Shown: piece after piece, positions 25,180 through 34,694 of the stretch
Numbering within the stretch: the stretch's first letter is position 1
Layout: each line of letters opens with the position of its first letter
Source of the DNA: Candidatus Electrothrix communis
GTDB lineage: Bacteria; Desulfobacterota; Desulfobulbia; Desulfobulbales; Desulfobulbaceae
Direction of reading: 5' to 3'
Length of the DNA: 64,000 nucleotides
Assembly (NCBI GenBank): GCA_030644725.1
Contig: CP130629.1
Location: 4,231,501 to 4,295,500, forward strand
Translations under genes and position numbers: made by a program
Notes under the pieces: model-generated
The model's input: only the letters and a program-made list of their open reading frames with translations
Told to the model about the DNA's origin: nothing
The model's database searches: none

Positions 25180-28100
25180 ATGAATATTATCAGCAAATTC
25201 CAGCTAGGAACATCATATTTCAGACATGTTAGCATAGGTCTTGTTGTATTCTTCGTTCTTTCATCAACTTTCTTTATATCAACCGCGCTGCGCTACAATA
25301 GGCGTTCCCTTCTTGCTGGAGTACGCAGCTCATTACACGGTATACTCAATACAACGACTGAGGGCCTGAAAATATGGATGGTCGATCAGAAATATTTTAT
25401 CCGTCAATTAGGAAAAGATAGGTATGTAGCAGAGGCCGTTCAGCGATTACTTACAGAACAGGCGGTTCCGGAAGCACTTTCTGCCTCACAGGAGCTGGCC
25501 GGAGTACGCGATTTTTTGGCTGCATACCAGGATAATGAGGAGAAGAACGGTTTTATTATTATCAATTCCGATCTTATCAATATAGCTTCCATGCGGGATA
25601 CGGATCTCGGCATCCCCAACCTTATCGCCAAGGATCGTCCGGATCTGATTCGGCGAGTTTTTTTGGGTGAAACCGTCTTTATCCCGCCTTTTCGGTCCGC
25701 TGCAACTTCACTCCTTCCTCCAAGTGTTTTTTTTGCGGCCCCTGTCATTGATCAGGCCGATAGAATTATTGCAGCCATAATAGTTTGTCTTGATCCGACA
25801 AAAAGTTTTTCTCGTATTATTCAGCTGAGCCGCTTGAGCGAAAGCGGGGAAACCTATGCCTTTAACAAGCGTGGAGAGCTTCTTTCGGAAAGTCGTTTTA
25901 CCTCTCAACTAAGAGAAATGGGGTTAATTAAACCGCATGAGAAAGCTATCCTAAATATCCGTATTACCGATCCGGGCAGGAACCTGTTACCGGAGCAAGG
26001 CGGGGAATCGAGGAAAAATCGACAAGCCGCCCCTGAACCGTACACCGTCATGGCCGAAAGTGCTCTCCGGGGAGAGTCAGGAGAAAATATGAACGGCTAC
26101 AGAGACTATCGTGGCGTACTGGTCTATGGTGTATGGAGATGGGATGATGCGCTGGGTTTCGGATTAGCCACGGAGATTGATGTTCATGAAGCCTTGGGCC
26201 CCTATCTGCTCCTACGCAAGACCGTCTTCGCTGTCCTGGCTGTAGTGCTTTTTTCCGCTGCCGCAGGAATACTGTTTACCCTCATCTTTGGAGAGCGTGC
26301 CTACCGATTGATGAGGGCGGCTCAGGGGCATTTGGAAGAACAGGTTGAGCGACGAACCGAGGAGCTTTGGGAAAATGAAAAAAATCTTCGCAGGGCGTTG
26401 AAAATTTCTAAAGCGGCAACCCGGGCAAAATCGACGTTCCTGTCCAATATGAGTCATGAAATACGAACTCCGATGAACGCAATTATCGGTTTTACCGATA
26501 TCGTGCTGCAAACTGATTTAAACGAGATACAACGTAGGCATCTCAATACGGTCAGCCGTTCAGCAAGATCCTTACTTTCCCTGCTCAATGACATTCTTGA
26601 TCTTTCCAAAATAGAAGAAGGAAAAGTAGAACTGAAAGAGATGATCTTTATGCTTCCGAAGATCATTGAAGAAGTCTTCGCCACCCTCGGCATGAAGGCT
26701 CGGGAGAAAAAAATAACTCTTCACCTGCGTTATGATGAGGGGTTGCCGAATTGTTTTGTCGGAGACGATATCAGGCTGAAGCAGGTACTTATGAATCTTC
26801 TCGACAATGCGATAAAATTTACCGAGAACGGAAGCGTTACCCTGTATGTCACTCCGGCTGAGAAGAAGGGCTTCCTCCATTTTATGGTGAAAGATACCGG
26901 TATCGGCATAGCATCGGGGCGTTTGGAAACAATCTTTTCCCCTTTTGCTCAGGCTGACGCCTCAACGACCCGTAAGCATGGCGGGACAGGACTCGGCACA
27001 ACGATCAGTCGGCAGATTGTCGAATGCATGTCCGGGAAAATCTGGGCGGAGAGTGAAGAGAGCAAAGGCTCGGTGTTTCATTTTGTTGTTCGCCTTCCCG
27101 AAGGAGAATGTATAACACCATGCGCAACCGGTGAAATCAGGGCGGATGTGGAGTTCCGGGCGACAAAGAGTCTGCATATATTGCTGGTGGAAGATATACC
27201 TGAAAATGTTGAGTTGGCAACGCTTCGTCTTGCCGCTGTCGGGCATCGTGTTGATGTGGCCAGCAACGGTCGTGAAGCTGTCCAGATGGTTGTCGAAAAA
27301 AAGGAGGCCTATCATCTGATCCTTATGGATGTGCATATGCCGGAGATGGACGGGTTGGAAGCCTGTAAGGCAATTCGAAAATCCGAGGATGATACCGGCG
27401 GGCGTATACCTATCATAGCGTTAAGCGCAAGTGTCCTTGAGGAGGAAAAGAATTATTGCTGGCAAGCTGGTATGGACGGTTTTATAGGTAAGCCTATAGA
27501 TTTTACAGAGCTTTTTTTCGAGATATCCAGGATTGTCCCGAAGAATGAAGGTTCTCCTCTTGATGACTTGGAAATAACCCCTGGGAATCGGGGCCGTACA
27601 TTGCCGCAGTTACCGGGTCTTGATACCGAAAGCGGGATCAGGCTTTGGCGTGATACCGAACTGTATCTTCGAAGTCTGCACCGTTTTGTCGAAAAACACG
27701 GAAAAGACGGCGAGCTTATCAGGCAGGCATTGGCAAAAGATGATCTCAAAACCGCCGGGGAAATTTCGCATTCACTAAAAGGCGTTGCCGGTAACCTCGG
27801 GGTGATTGATGTGGCCGCAACAGCGTCGCGACTGAATGAAGAATTGAAGAAGATGAAAGGTGATTTCTATCCAGGGGCGAATGAGCTTGTCAACGCACTT
27901 GAGATCGCTGTCGGTTCCATCAGGGGGATGGATAATCAAACAAGAAAGGTGCGGAAAAAAATCCTAACAGGCTGTGATCTGGGCGTAATGAAAAAACTCC
28001 TGACCGACTTACTGCACGCCCTTGACAGAGTCGATCTGGATCGTGTTGAATCCTTACTTGAGCAGTTGGAAGAATGCTGTACAGAATCGCAATTGACTGT

Positions 28101-28224
28101 TCTTGCGCAGCAGGTTGCAGACTTCGAATTCCGCGCCGCTGAAGAGACCCTGAAAGAACTCGCATCTATGTTCTCGATAAACTTGGGTAGACAAAATGAT
28201 GAACAAAAAAATTCTTATCGTTGA
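25180..28224 (+). CDS. Hybrid sensor histidine kinase (periplasmic sensor-HisKA-HATPase-REC-HPt)
   Basis: This 1014-residue inner-membrane kinase has a first membrane helix near residues 15-40. A periplasmic region of about 320 residues resembles double-Cache sensors, and a second helix lies near 345-375, followed by a short coiled coil. The H-box FLSNMSHEIRTPMNAIIGF is near 425. The ATPase has VLMNLLDNAIKF and DTGIGI, then HGGTGLGTTISRQIVE. A receiver domain follows (LILMDVHMPEMDG near 715) and an HPt domain with HSLKGVAGNLG near 863. I prefer the ATG at 25180 to a TTG at 25099; neither has a clear ribosome site. Its 3' end overlaps the HD-GYP gene, the probable output partner. Confidence 0.9.
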   Translation: MNIISKFQLGTSYFRHVSIGLVVFFVLSSTFFISTALRYNRRSLLAGVRSSLHGILNTTTEGLKIWMVDQKYFIRQLGKDRYVAEAVQRLLTEQAVPEALSASQELAGVRDFLAAYQDNEEKNGFIIINSDLINIASMRDTDLGIPNLIAKDRPDLIRRVFLGETVFIPPFRSAATSLLPPSVFFAAPVIDQADRIIAAIIVCLDPTKSFSRIIQLSRLSESGETYAFNKRGELLSESRFTSQLREMGLIKPHEKAILNIRITDPGRNLLPEQGGESRKNRQAAPEPYTVMAESALRGESGENMNGYRDYRGVLVYGVWRWDDALGFGLATEIDVHEALGPYLLLRKTVFAVLAVVLFSAAAGILFTLIFGERAYRLMRAAQGHLEEQVERRTEELWENEKNLRRALKISKAATRAKSTFLSNMSHEIRTPMNAIIGFTDIVLQTDLNEIQRRHLNTVSRSARSLLSLLNDILDLSKIEEGKVELKEMIFMLPKIIEEVFATLGMKAREKKITLHLRYDEGLPNCFVGDDIRLKQVLMNLLDNAIKFTENGSVTLYVTPAEKKGFLHFMVKDTGIGIASGRLETIFSPFAQADASTTRKHGGTGLGTTISRQIVECMSGKIWAESEESKGSVFHFVVRLPEGECITPCATGEIRADVEFRATKSLHILLVEDIPENVELATLRLAAVGHRVDVASNGREAVQMVVEKKEAYHLILMDVHMPEMDGLEACKAIRKSEDDTGGRIPIIALSASVLEEEKNYCWQAGMDGFIGKPIDFTELFFEISRIVPKNEGSPLDDLEITPGNRGRTLPQLPGLDTESGIRLWRDTELYLRSLHRFVEKHGKDGELIRQALAKDDLKTAGEISHSLKGVAGNLGVIDVAATASRLNEELKKMKGDFYPGANELVNALEIAVGSIRGMDNQTRKVRKKILTGCDLGVMKKLLTDLLHALDRVDLDRVESLLEQLEECCTESQLTVLAQQVADFEFRAAEETLKELASMFSINLGRQNDEQKNSYR

Positions 28225-29227
28225 TGACGAGCCCAATAACCTGCAACTGCTTCGGCAAATCCTTAAAACCGATTATTTATTGACCTTTGCAAAGAATGGT
28301 CAAGGTGCTTTGGAGGCTGCCGAAAAACACCGCCCAGACCTTATATTGCTTGATATTATGATGCCGATTATGGACGGTTATGAAGCCTGCAGGCAGTTGA
28401 AAAAAAATCCAGTCACTGCAAAGATTCCTGTGATCTTCATAACCGCCATGGGAGAAGCTGAGGATGAGTCACGAGGATTTGATGTCGGAGGAGTAGATTA
28501 TATTACCAAGCCGATTTCCGCACCGATTGTTCGCGTACGGGTCAAGACGCATTTATCTTTAGTGCGCATAGAAGAGCTTGAAAAAAGCCAACAGGCTGCG
28601 GTGCATATGCTTGGTGATGCCGGGCATTATAATGATAATGATACAGGCCTACATATATGGCGGATGGCCGCATACTGTCGAGCTTTGGCCCGAAAAGCGG
28701 ACTGGTACGAGGAGGACTGTGACCTTATCGAGCTGGCAGCCCCCATGCATGATACCGGCAAGATAGGTATTCCAGATGCGATATTGAAAAAACCAGGGAG
28801 GTTTGAACCGGGAGAGTGGGAAATTATGAAAAAGCACTCGGAGATCGGTTACAGTATTCTTGCCAACAGCGATACAAAATTGTTCCGCCTTGCCGCCGAA
28901 ATAGCACTCCGACATCATGAAAAATGGGACGGAAACGGCTACCCGAGCGGGCTTGCAGGTGAAAAAATTCATGAAGCAGCAAGAATTGTTGCCATAGCAG
29001 ATGTTTTTGATGCATTGACAACAAAACGTGCTTACAAAGAGGCATGGCCTTTTGACGATGCTGTTGCTGAAATTGTCCGATGTTCCGGTACGTATTTTGA
29101 ACCCAGGTTGGTTCGGCTCTTCCAGGATATTCTCCCGGACATACTGCAAATAAAGAAAGAATGGGATGCAAGGGAGCAGAAAAGAAAAAAGGCTGCCTGG
29201 CCGATTCAGCTAGATATGTTACGATAA
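28199..29227 (+). CDS. Response regulator with HD-GYP domain (cyclic-di-GMP phosphodiesterase)
   Basis: This is a 342-residue protein. The N-terminal receiver has DDEPNN near the start, phospho-acceptor in LLDIMMPIMDGYE near residue 51 and the K of YITKPI. The C-terminal HD-GYP domain has AAPMHDTGKIGIPDAIL (HD pair), KKHSEIGYSIL, then HHEKWDGNGYPSGLAGE, IVAIADVFDALTT and the following RAYKEAW. Such proteins degrade cyclic di-GMP under control of phosphorylation. The gene starts inside the end of the kinase gene (26-base overlap; an ATG also lies one codon earlier), so the pair is very likely one signalling unit. Confidence 0.92.
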   Translation: MNKKILIVDDEPNNLQLLRQILKTDYLLTFAKNGQGALEAAEKHRPDLILLDIMMPIMDGYEACRQLKKNPVTAKIPVIFITAMGEAEDESRGFDVGGVDYITKPISAPIVRVRVKTHLSLVRIEELEKSQQAAVHMLGDAGHYNDNDTGLHIWRMAAYCRALARKADWYEEDCDLIELAAPMHDTGKIGIPDAILKKPGRFEPGEWEIMKKHSEIGYSILANSDTKLFRLAAEIALRHHEKWDGNGYPSGLAGEKIHEAARIVAIADVFDALTTKRAYKEAWPFDDAVAEIVRCSGTYFEPRLVRLFQDILPDILQIKKEWDAREQKRKKAAWPIQLDMLR

Positions 29228-29347
29228 CACCAAACAATCCTTTTCAATCTGCTTCAAGAATTTGCTTTCCCCTGATGAACCGATTATCCTCCGGTGAGGA
29301 TTACAACCCAATATGAACAAAACAGAAAAATCGGCATTGCATAATTC

Positions 29348-30283
29348 ATGAAAAGAAACAAGTTAATTTCTGTCGTCATTCCCGCCTATAACCACGAACG
29401 CTTCATCGGCCCGGCTGTGGATTCCGTCCTTAACCAGACCTGGGAAAATCTGGAGCTGATCGTGGTTGATGACGGGTCAACCGATGGGACCGGGGCCATA
29501 GTCCAGGCCTATAAAGACCCCCGTTTATCCTATTATTATCAGGAAAATCAGGATGCCTTTAATACCATCAATCGGGGCATGGGGTTGGCCAAAGGGAAGT
29601 ATATCTCCATCCTCAATTCAGATGATATTTATGTTGAGGATCGATTGGAAAAACTCGTTGCCATTCAGCAGGAAAGCAATGCGGCCTGTCTGTTTACCGA
29701 TGTTCTTCCTATCTCAGATGCAGGTACGGTGTTTACAGACCCGGATTTCGGCTGGAATACCTGGCATCAAAAAAATCGGGTCTGGTATGTTGCCTGCCAG
29801 GATTTGTACACGGCTTTTCTTAAGGGCAATTTCATGGTGACCACCTCTAATCTGTTTATGACAGCCGAGGCCGTCCAGCAGGTGGGAAAATTTTCTTCTC
29901 TGCGTTATCTCCATGATTACGATTATATATTTAGGATGATGCTGGCCTTTCCCGATCAGGTGCGTTATGTGGCTGATGAACAATTGCTCTATTATCGCAT
30001 CCATGATGGCAACACCTTGGGCGAGGCAGCAATCACCGGGCGGCAGCAGGATATCGAAGTGATCAGCAAGTACATGCTGGCGGCCCTGCCGGAGCAGCAG
30101 CGGAGCATCGCAGCAGCCGGGACAGAACGTCTGCTGGAGCTCAGGGATGAGTTGGAGCAGGTACGGAGCGAGTTATCAGGACAGGCCGAACCCAGCGTGC
30201 AGGAACGGTTCCGCCTGCTGCTTACGGCAATTAAATATAAGTTGCGCAAAAAACTGCGCCAAAATTTAGGCAATTTGAGGTAA
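29348..30283 (+). CDS. Family 2 glycosyltransferase
   Basis: This 311-residue GT-A enzyme has SVVIPAYNHERFIGPAVDSV at the N-terminus, VVDDGSTDGTG at about 40-50 and SILNSDDIYVEDRLEKL near 92-108, the metal-binding DxD equivalent. The C-terminal 50 residues are a charged helix (ELRDELEQVRSELSG) ending in a basic stretch. It begins a run of polysaccharide genes and ends four bases before glpD. Sugar donor and acceptor are unknown. Confidence 0.88.
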   Translation: MKRNKLISVVIPAYNHERFIGPAVDSVLNQTWENLELIVVDDGSTDGTGAIVQAYKDPRLSYYYQENQDAFNTINRGMGLAKGKYISILNSDDIYVEDRLEKLVAIQQESNAACLFTDVLPISDAGTVFTDPDFGWNTWHQKNRVWYVACQDLYTAFLKGNFMVTTSNLFMTAEAVQQVGKFSSLRYLHDYDYIFRMMLAFPDQVRYVADEQLLYYRIHDGNTLGEAAITGRQQDIEVISKYMLAALPEQQRSIAAAGTERLLELRDELEQVRSELSGQAEPSVQERFRLLLTAIKYKLRKKLRQNLGNLR

Positions 30284-30287
30284 GTGG

Positions 30288-32006
30288 ATGCAACGCAAAG
30301 AACATCTTCAGCGACTGAAGGAACAGCAGTTTGACATCCTGGTCATCGGCGGAGGCATAACCGGAGCCTGTATTGCCCATGATGCGGCTCTGCGCGGTTT
30401 TTCTGTGGCTCTGGTTGAGCGCCGGGATTTCGGAGGTTTTACCTCGTCTGCCTCCTCAAAGCTTCTTCATGGCGGTATTCGTTACCTGCCCAAGGGCCAG
30501 GTCTGGAAGGTCCGAGAATCAGGGCGCGAGCAGATGATTCTTCAGCGGCTCGCACCTCATCTCGTGCGTTGGCGTCCTTTTCTGATTCCGACGGAGCATG
30601 GGCTGAGCCTCACCAAGGGGGCCTGGGCCCTCAAGATAGCAATGAAAATTTACGGCCTTTGTCATTTCGGGCTGAAGAATTTGCTGGATAATCCTGCTCG
30701 GAAACCGCCGCAGGGAGCATTTCTTGATGTTGAGGCGGCCTTGGCTGCGGCCCCTCAGTTGAGCAGTGTTGACCGGTTGAGCGGTGCCCAGATTCTCTTT
30801 GAATCACATATGCACAGCTCCGAGCGGATGACCTTGGCCTTCCTCAAGACTGCTGTCAGCAACGGCGCGACCATTGCCAATTATTTGGAGGCAGAGCAGT
30901 ATATCACGGCACAGGGCAGGATTGAGGGCGTAGCCGTACGCGACACCTTGACAGGTGAACAGTTTTCTGTGCGGGCACGCCTGACCATCAACTCGGCAGG
31001 TCCAGCAACCCAGGCCCTGAATCGTTCGGTTCCGGCCCTCCAGCTCCGCCTACAAAAAGAACTGACCGGCTTTGCTCGGGGCGTGCATATGGTTACCCGC
31101 CAAGTCCACCCGGAATACGCCCTGGCCCTGACCACCCCTGAAAAAACAGAGGGCTTTGTCACCCGAGGCGGCCGCCATTTTTTCATCATTCCCTGGCGAG
31201 GACGTTCCCTGATCGGCACCACCAATGTGCCCTTTAAGGGAACATTTGATCAGGTCAAAGTGACGCAGAAGGATATTGATGATTTCCTCATTGATATTAA
31301 TGAGGCACTGCCGGACCTGCATCTGACCCGCCAGGATGTGCATTATGCCTATACTGGCCTCTATCCCCTGATCGTCCGCAAGATTGAAGAGGATAAATAC
31401 CAGGGCACCGGTGAATATCAGCTGGTGGATCATCAAGCAAAGGACGAGACAGCCGGACTCATCACCGCCTTGGGGGCTAAATTTACCACAGCCCGAAATA
31501 TGGCGGAAAAGACCGTGAATCTGGCTGTGCAAAAGGTCACGAAAGAGAAAAGGCCCTGTTGTACGGTTTCGACGCCCCTGTTGGAGGGTAATATTGCCGA
31601 TCTCCCTGGTTTTGTTCAGGAGAAGCAAGGGCAATACAAAGATCTGCTTTCTGCTGAGGCGGTGGAACATCTGATTAGCTATCATGGGGCTGAAATTGAT
31701 CGGGTGATGGCCTTGGCTGCTGACCGGCCTGAACTCCTGCAACCCCTCTCACCAGCACTTGCCACCCTTGCTGTGGATGTTCTCTACGCTGTGCAGGAGG
31801 AAATGGCAATGCATCTGGAGGATGTCTTTTTTCGCCGTACCGGGGCCGGAACCATTGGTCAACCTGACGAGACTGCCCTGGAGCAAGCCGCCGCTATCAT
31901 GGCTACTGAACTTGGTTGGACTGCGCAGCAAAAGGAAGAGGAAAAGAACACGGTCCTTGCCTATTATGTCTATGAGGGAATAAACAAGGGAAGCAGTAAA
32001 GAATGA
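30288..32006 (+). CDS. glpD: Glycerol-3-phosphate dehydrogenase, FAD-dependent
   Basis: This 572-residue membrane-associated flavoenzyme oxidises sn-glycerol 3-phosphate to dihydroxyacetone phosphate and passes electrons to quinone. The FAD site is DILVIGGGITGACIAHDAAL. SSASSKLLHGGIRYLPKGQ and the later RSLIGTTNVPFKGTF and YTGLYPLIVRK are typical. The C-terminal helical domain contains VDVLYAVQEEMAMHLEDVFFRRT. It sits inside a glycosyltransferase/acetyltransferase cluster rather than with glpK or glpF. Its stop overlaps the next start (ATGA), implying coupling. Confidence 0.92.
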   Translation: MQRKEHLQRLKEQQFDILVIGGGITGACIAHDAALRGFSVALVERRDFGGFTSSASSKLLHGGIRYLPKGQVWKVRESGREQMILQRLAPHLVRWRPFLIPTEHGLSLTKGAWALKIAMKIYGLCHFGLKNLLDNPARKPPQGAFLDVEAALAAAPQLSSVDRLSGAQILFESHMHSSERMTLAFLKTAVSNGATIANYLEAEQYITAQGRIEGVAVRDTLTGEQFSVRARLTINSAGPATQALNRSVPALQLRLQKELTGFARGVHMVTRQVHPEYALALTTPEKTEGFVTRGGRHFFIIPWRGRSLIGTTNVPFKGTFDQVKVTQKDIDDFLIDINEALPDLHLTRQDVHYAYTGLYPLIVRKIEEDKYQGTGEYQLVDHQAKDETAGLITALGAKFTTARNMAEKTVNLAVQKVTKEKRPCCTVSTPLLEGNIADLPGFVQEKQGQYKDLLSAEAVEHLISYHGAEIDRVMALAADRPELLQPLSPALATLAVDVLYAVQEEMAMHLEDVFFRRTGAGTIGQPDETALEQAAAIMATELGWTAQQKEEEKNTVLAYYVYEGINKGSSKE

Positions 32007-33247
32007 GTAAGCAGGCTGTTGGACAGAGGCAAACAGTGCTGCATATTGCACCCACACCGTTTTTTGCCGATCGAGGATGCCATATCCGGATTCGTAATGA
32101 GGTTGAAGCATTACGTCCTTATCCCTATCAGCTCATCATCTGTACCTATCATCATGGTGGTGATATTGAGGGGCTGGATATCCGGCGTATTCCTGCTATA
32201 CCGGGCTATACCAAACTGGATGCGGGCTATTCGCCCTTTCGTTTCCTTGCGGATTTCTTGCTCTTCTTTCTTGTCCTTAAAACCGCCTGGCAGGAGCATC
32301 CGGCCCTGCTCCACTGTCATCTCCATGAAGGTGCCTTGATAGGCTGGGCAGTGAAGCTTTGCCTCTTTTGGCGAAAAATGCGGGTGCTGATGGATATGCA
32401 GGGCAGTCTTTCCGGGGAGCTGGCCGCCTACAAGGCCTTTGGCTCGCTTTCCTTTCTCCTGGGCATTTTTCGGGCGATTGAAGGTGTGATCTGCCGAATG
32501 CCGGATTTTTTTTTCTGTTCTTCCCAACAGAGCTGCCAGGTCCTGGAAAAAGAGTTTAAAATCTCCCCGGAGAAAATCCTGCTGCTTCAGGATATTGTCC
32601 CTGATGTTTTTTTCGAGGGAGCTTCCGAGCAGGTCGTTGAAAAAAGCCGCTTTCAGGATATGATTCCCCACGATAAACATATCATTCTCTATACCGGCTC
32701 CTTATTGCCGGGTAAAGGAGTGCAGCATATTTTTCAGGCAATGGAGTTGCTCTGCGCTGAGCGTGAGGATCTCTTTTTTGTCTTGCTCGGCTATCCCCTG
32801 GAGCATGCAGAACAGTATGTCCGGCAGCATCAGCTGGAGCAATGCTGCCTGTTGCCGGGCCAGGTCCCCTATTGTTGTGACCAGAGCGGTGATCTGAGCG
32901 ACTGGTTGGCTTTAGGAAGTCTTGCCCTTGAGCCCAAGGAAGCAGATTCTGGAGAGGCCAGTGGGAAGTTACTCCATTATATGGCGGCTGGGCTGCCGGT
33001 GGTTTGCTTTGCCACAGAGAATAATCAGAAAATGCTCGGGGAAGCAGGTTACTACGCATCCTCCAGCGATGGTCAGGGATTGGCTGCCGGGATCGAGTCT
33101 GCCCTTGCTGACAGGGAACAGGCTCACAGCAGAGGAGAAAAGGGCAGGGAACAGGTTCGTGCGCAGTATTCCACAGCGGCTGTTGGCCAACTTCTCCACG
33201 ATGTGTATGGACGTTTTATCCAACCTTCAAGTAGTACCTCCGTATAA
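32003..33247 (+). CDS. Family 4 glycosyltransferase
   Basis: This 414-residue GT-B enzyme contains the N-terminal glycine/histidine region VLHIAPTPFFADRGCHIRIR and HCHLHEGALIGWAVKL. The donor domain has ILYTGSLLPGKGVQHIFQAM near 230 and the closing EADSGEASGKLLHYMAAGLP, in which the second E of the EAD...EA pattern and the following loop bind the nucleotide. It is translationally coupled to glpD by ATGA and ends directly before the MBOAT gene with no gap. It probably builds the polysaccharide that the next two proteins acetylate. Confidence 0.88.
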   Translation: MSKQAVGQRQTVLHIAPTPFFADRGCHIRIRNEVEALRPYPYQLIICTYHHGGDIEGLDIRRIPAIPGYTKLDAGYSPFRFLADFLLFFLVLKTAWQEHPALLHCHLHEGALIGWAVKLCLFWRKMRVLMDMQGSLSGELAAYKAFGSLSFLLGIFRAIEGVICRMPDFFFCSSQQSCQVLEKEFKISPEKILLLQDIVPDVFFEGASEQVVEKSRFQDMIPHDKHIILYTGSLLPGKGVQHIFQAMELLCAEREDLFFVLLGYPLEHAEQYVRQHQLEQCCLLPGQVPYCCDQSGDLSDWLALGSLALEPKEADSGEASGKLLHYMAAGLPVVCFATENNQKMLGEAGYYASSSDGQGLAAGIESALADREQAHSRGEKGREQVRAQYSTAAVGQLLHDVYGRFIQPSSSTSV

Positions 33248-34690
33248 ATGGTTTTCAGCTCTATTACATTTCTCTTTTTTTTTCTCCCGGTTTTTCTGCT
33301 GGGTTACCTCGGTGTTGGTAAAAAAGGGCGTAATCTTTTTTTACTTTTAGCGAGTCTCTTTTTCTATCTTTGGGGGGAGCAGCTTTTTGTGCTCGTTATG
33401 CTTGCCTCCATTGTGATGAATTATTTCTTTGGTCTTCTTTTAGATCGGGTTGGAATACAGGGCAGCAGGGCAGGTAAGTTCCTTTTGGCAGCGGCTCTTG
33501 TTGCCAACCTCGGTATGCTTGTTTTTTTTAAGTATGCAAACTTTGCTGTGGACAATCTCAATCTCCTGCTCAGTTGGCTCAATATGCCCCTTATGCATTT
33601 ACATAAGGTGCATCTGCCTATCGGTATATCTTTTTTTACCTTTCAGGCCATGTCGTATCTTATTGATTTGTATCGTCAGGAATATAAGGCGCAAAAGAAT
33701 CCTCTCTATCTTGGGTTGTATATCTCCCTTTTTCCACAACTCATTGCAGGTCCCATTGTTCGCTACAGTGATATTGCAGAGCATATAAAAAAGCGTACAG
33801 TCAGTCTGCATGATTTTGCCTGCGGAGCAGAGCGTTTTGTTTTCGGTTTAGGAAAAAAGATACTGATAGCTAACCCTATGGGGCTGATGGCGGACCATAT
33901 TTTCGCTATGCAGGCGGAGCTGCTCTCAACCGGTACGGCATGGCTCGGTATTACCTGTTACACTTTGCAAATTTATTTTGATTTTTCCGGATATTCGGAT
34001 ATGGCCATCGGACTCGGGCGGATGTTCGGCTTTCACTTTCTGGAGAATTTTAATTATCCGTATATCAGTCGGTCTATTCGTGAATTTTGGCGGCGCTGGC
34101 ATATTTCTTTATCGACTTGGTTCAGAGATTATCTCTATATTCCCTTGGGGGGAAACCGGCACGGCAATAACCGGACGAGTTTAAATCTTTTGATAGTCTT
34201 TCTTCTGTGCGGCCTTTGGCATGGTGCGAGTTGGAACTTCATCCTTTGGGGCCTGATGTACGGTTTTTTCCTGGTTGCAGAACGGGGGATATGGGGCCGG
34301 ATAGTGACCGGTATGCATCCGATCGGGCAGCATTGTTATACCCTGCTGGTGGTGATCAATGGTTGGGTGTTTTTTCGTCTTGAGCAGTTAGGAGAGGCAG
34401 GTTCTTATTTCTCCGTTATGTATGGTTTTTCGGGAGCGGAAAGAATGCATCCTCGCATCAGCATGGACTGTAACGCGTTATTCATCTGCTCTCTTGTGGT
34501 CGGTATTCTGCTGAGTCTTCCTCTTTATCCTTGGCTGCGGACATACTGGAGGGCTCGGGTAAAAGAAAATCATCTTGTCGCCATATCCGTACAGGCTGCA
34601 AAAATGGTTCTCACTTCGATGATTTTATTGTTTGCAGCGGGCTCAATCTCTGTCGGAGCTTATAATCCTTTTATCTATTTTAGATTTTAA
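33248..34690 (+). CDS. AlgI-like membrane-bound O-acetyltransferase (MBOAT)
   Basis: This 480-residue inner-membrane acyl carrier has about ten to eleven hydrophobic segments. MBOAT signatures are SYLIDLYRQEYKAQKNPLY, FPQLIAGPIVRYSDI, FWRRWHISLSTWFRDYLYIP and the active-site-histidine region FLLCGLWHGASWNFILWG. By analogy with AlgI/PatA it moves acetyl groups from the cytoplasm towards the periplasm for polysaccharide modification. The following gene supplies a periplasmic SGNH/DHHW-type partner. The C-terminal half is shorter in loops than AlgI but complete. Confidence 0.9.
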   Translation: MVFSSITFLFFFLPVFLLGYLGVGKKGRNLFLLLASLFFYLWGEQLFVLVMLASIVMNYFFGLLLDRVGIQGSRAGKFLLAAALVANLGMLVFFKYANFAVDNLNLLLSWLNMPLMHLHKVHLPIGISFFTFQAMSYLIDLYRQEYKAQKNPLYLGLYISLFPQLIAGPIVRYSDIAEHIKKRTVSLHDFACGAERFVFGLGKKILIANPMGLMADHIFAMQAELLSTGTAWLGITCYTLQIYFDFSGYSDMAIGLGRMFGFHFLENFNYPYISRSIREFWRRWHISLSTWFRDYLYIPLGGNRHGNNRTSLNLLIVFLLCGLWHGASWNFILWGLMYGFFLVAERGIWGRIVTGMHPIGQHCYTLLVVINGWVFFRLEQLGEAGSYFSVMYGFSGAERMHPRISMDCNALFICSLVVGILLSLPLYPWLRTYWRARVKENHLVAISVQAAKMVLTSMILLFAAGSISVGAYNPFIYFRF

Positions 34691-34694
34691 GACC

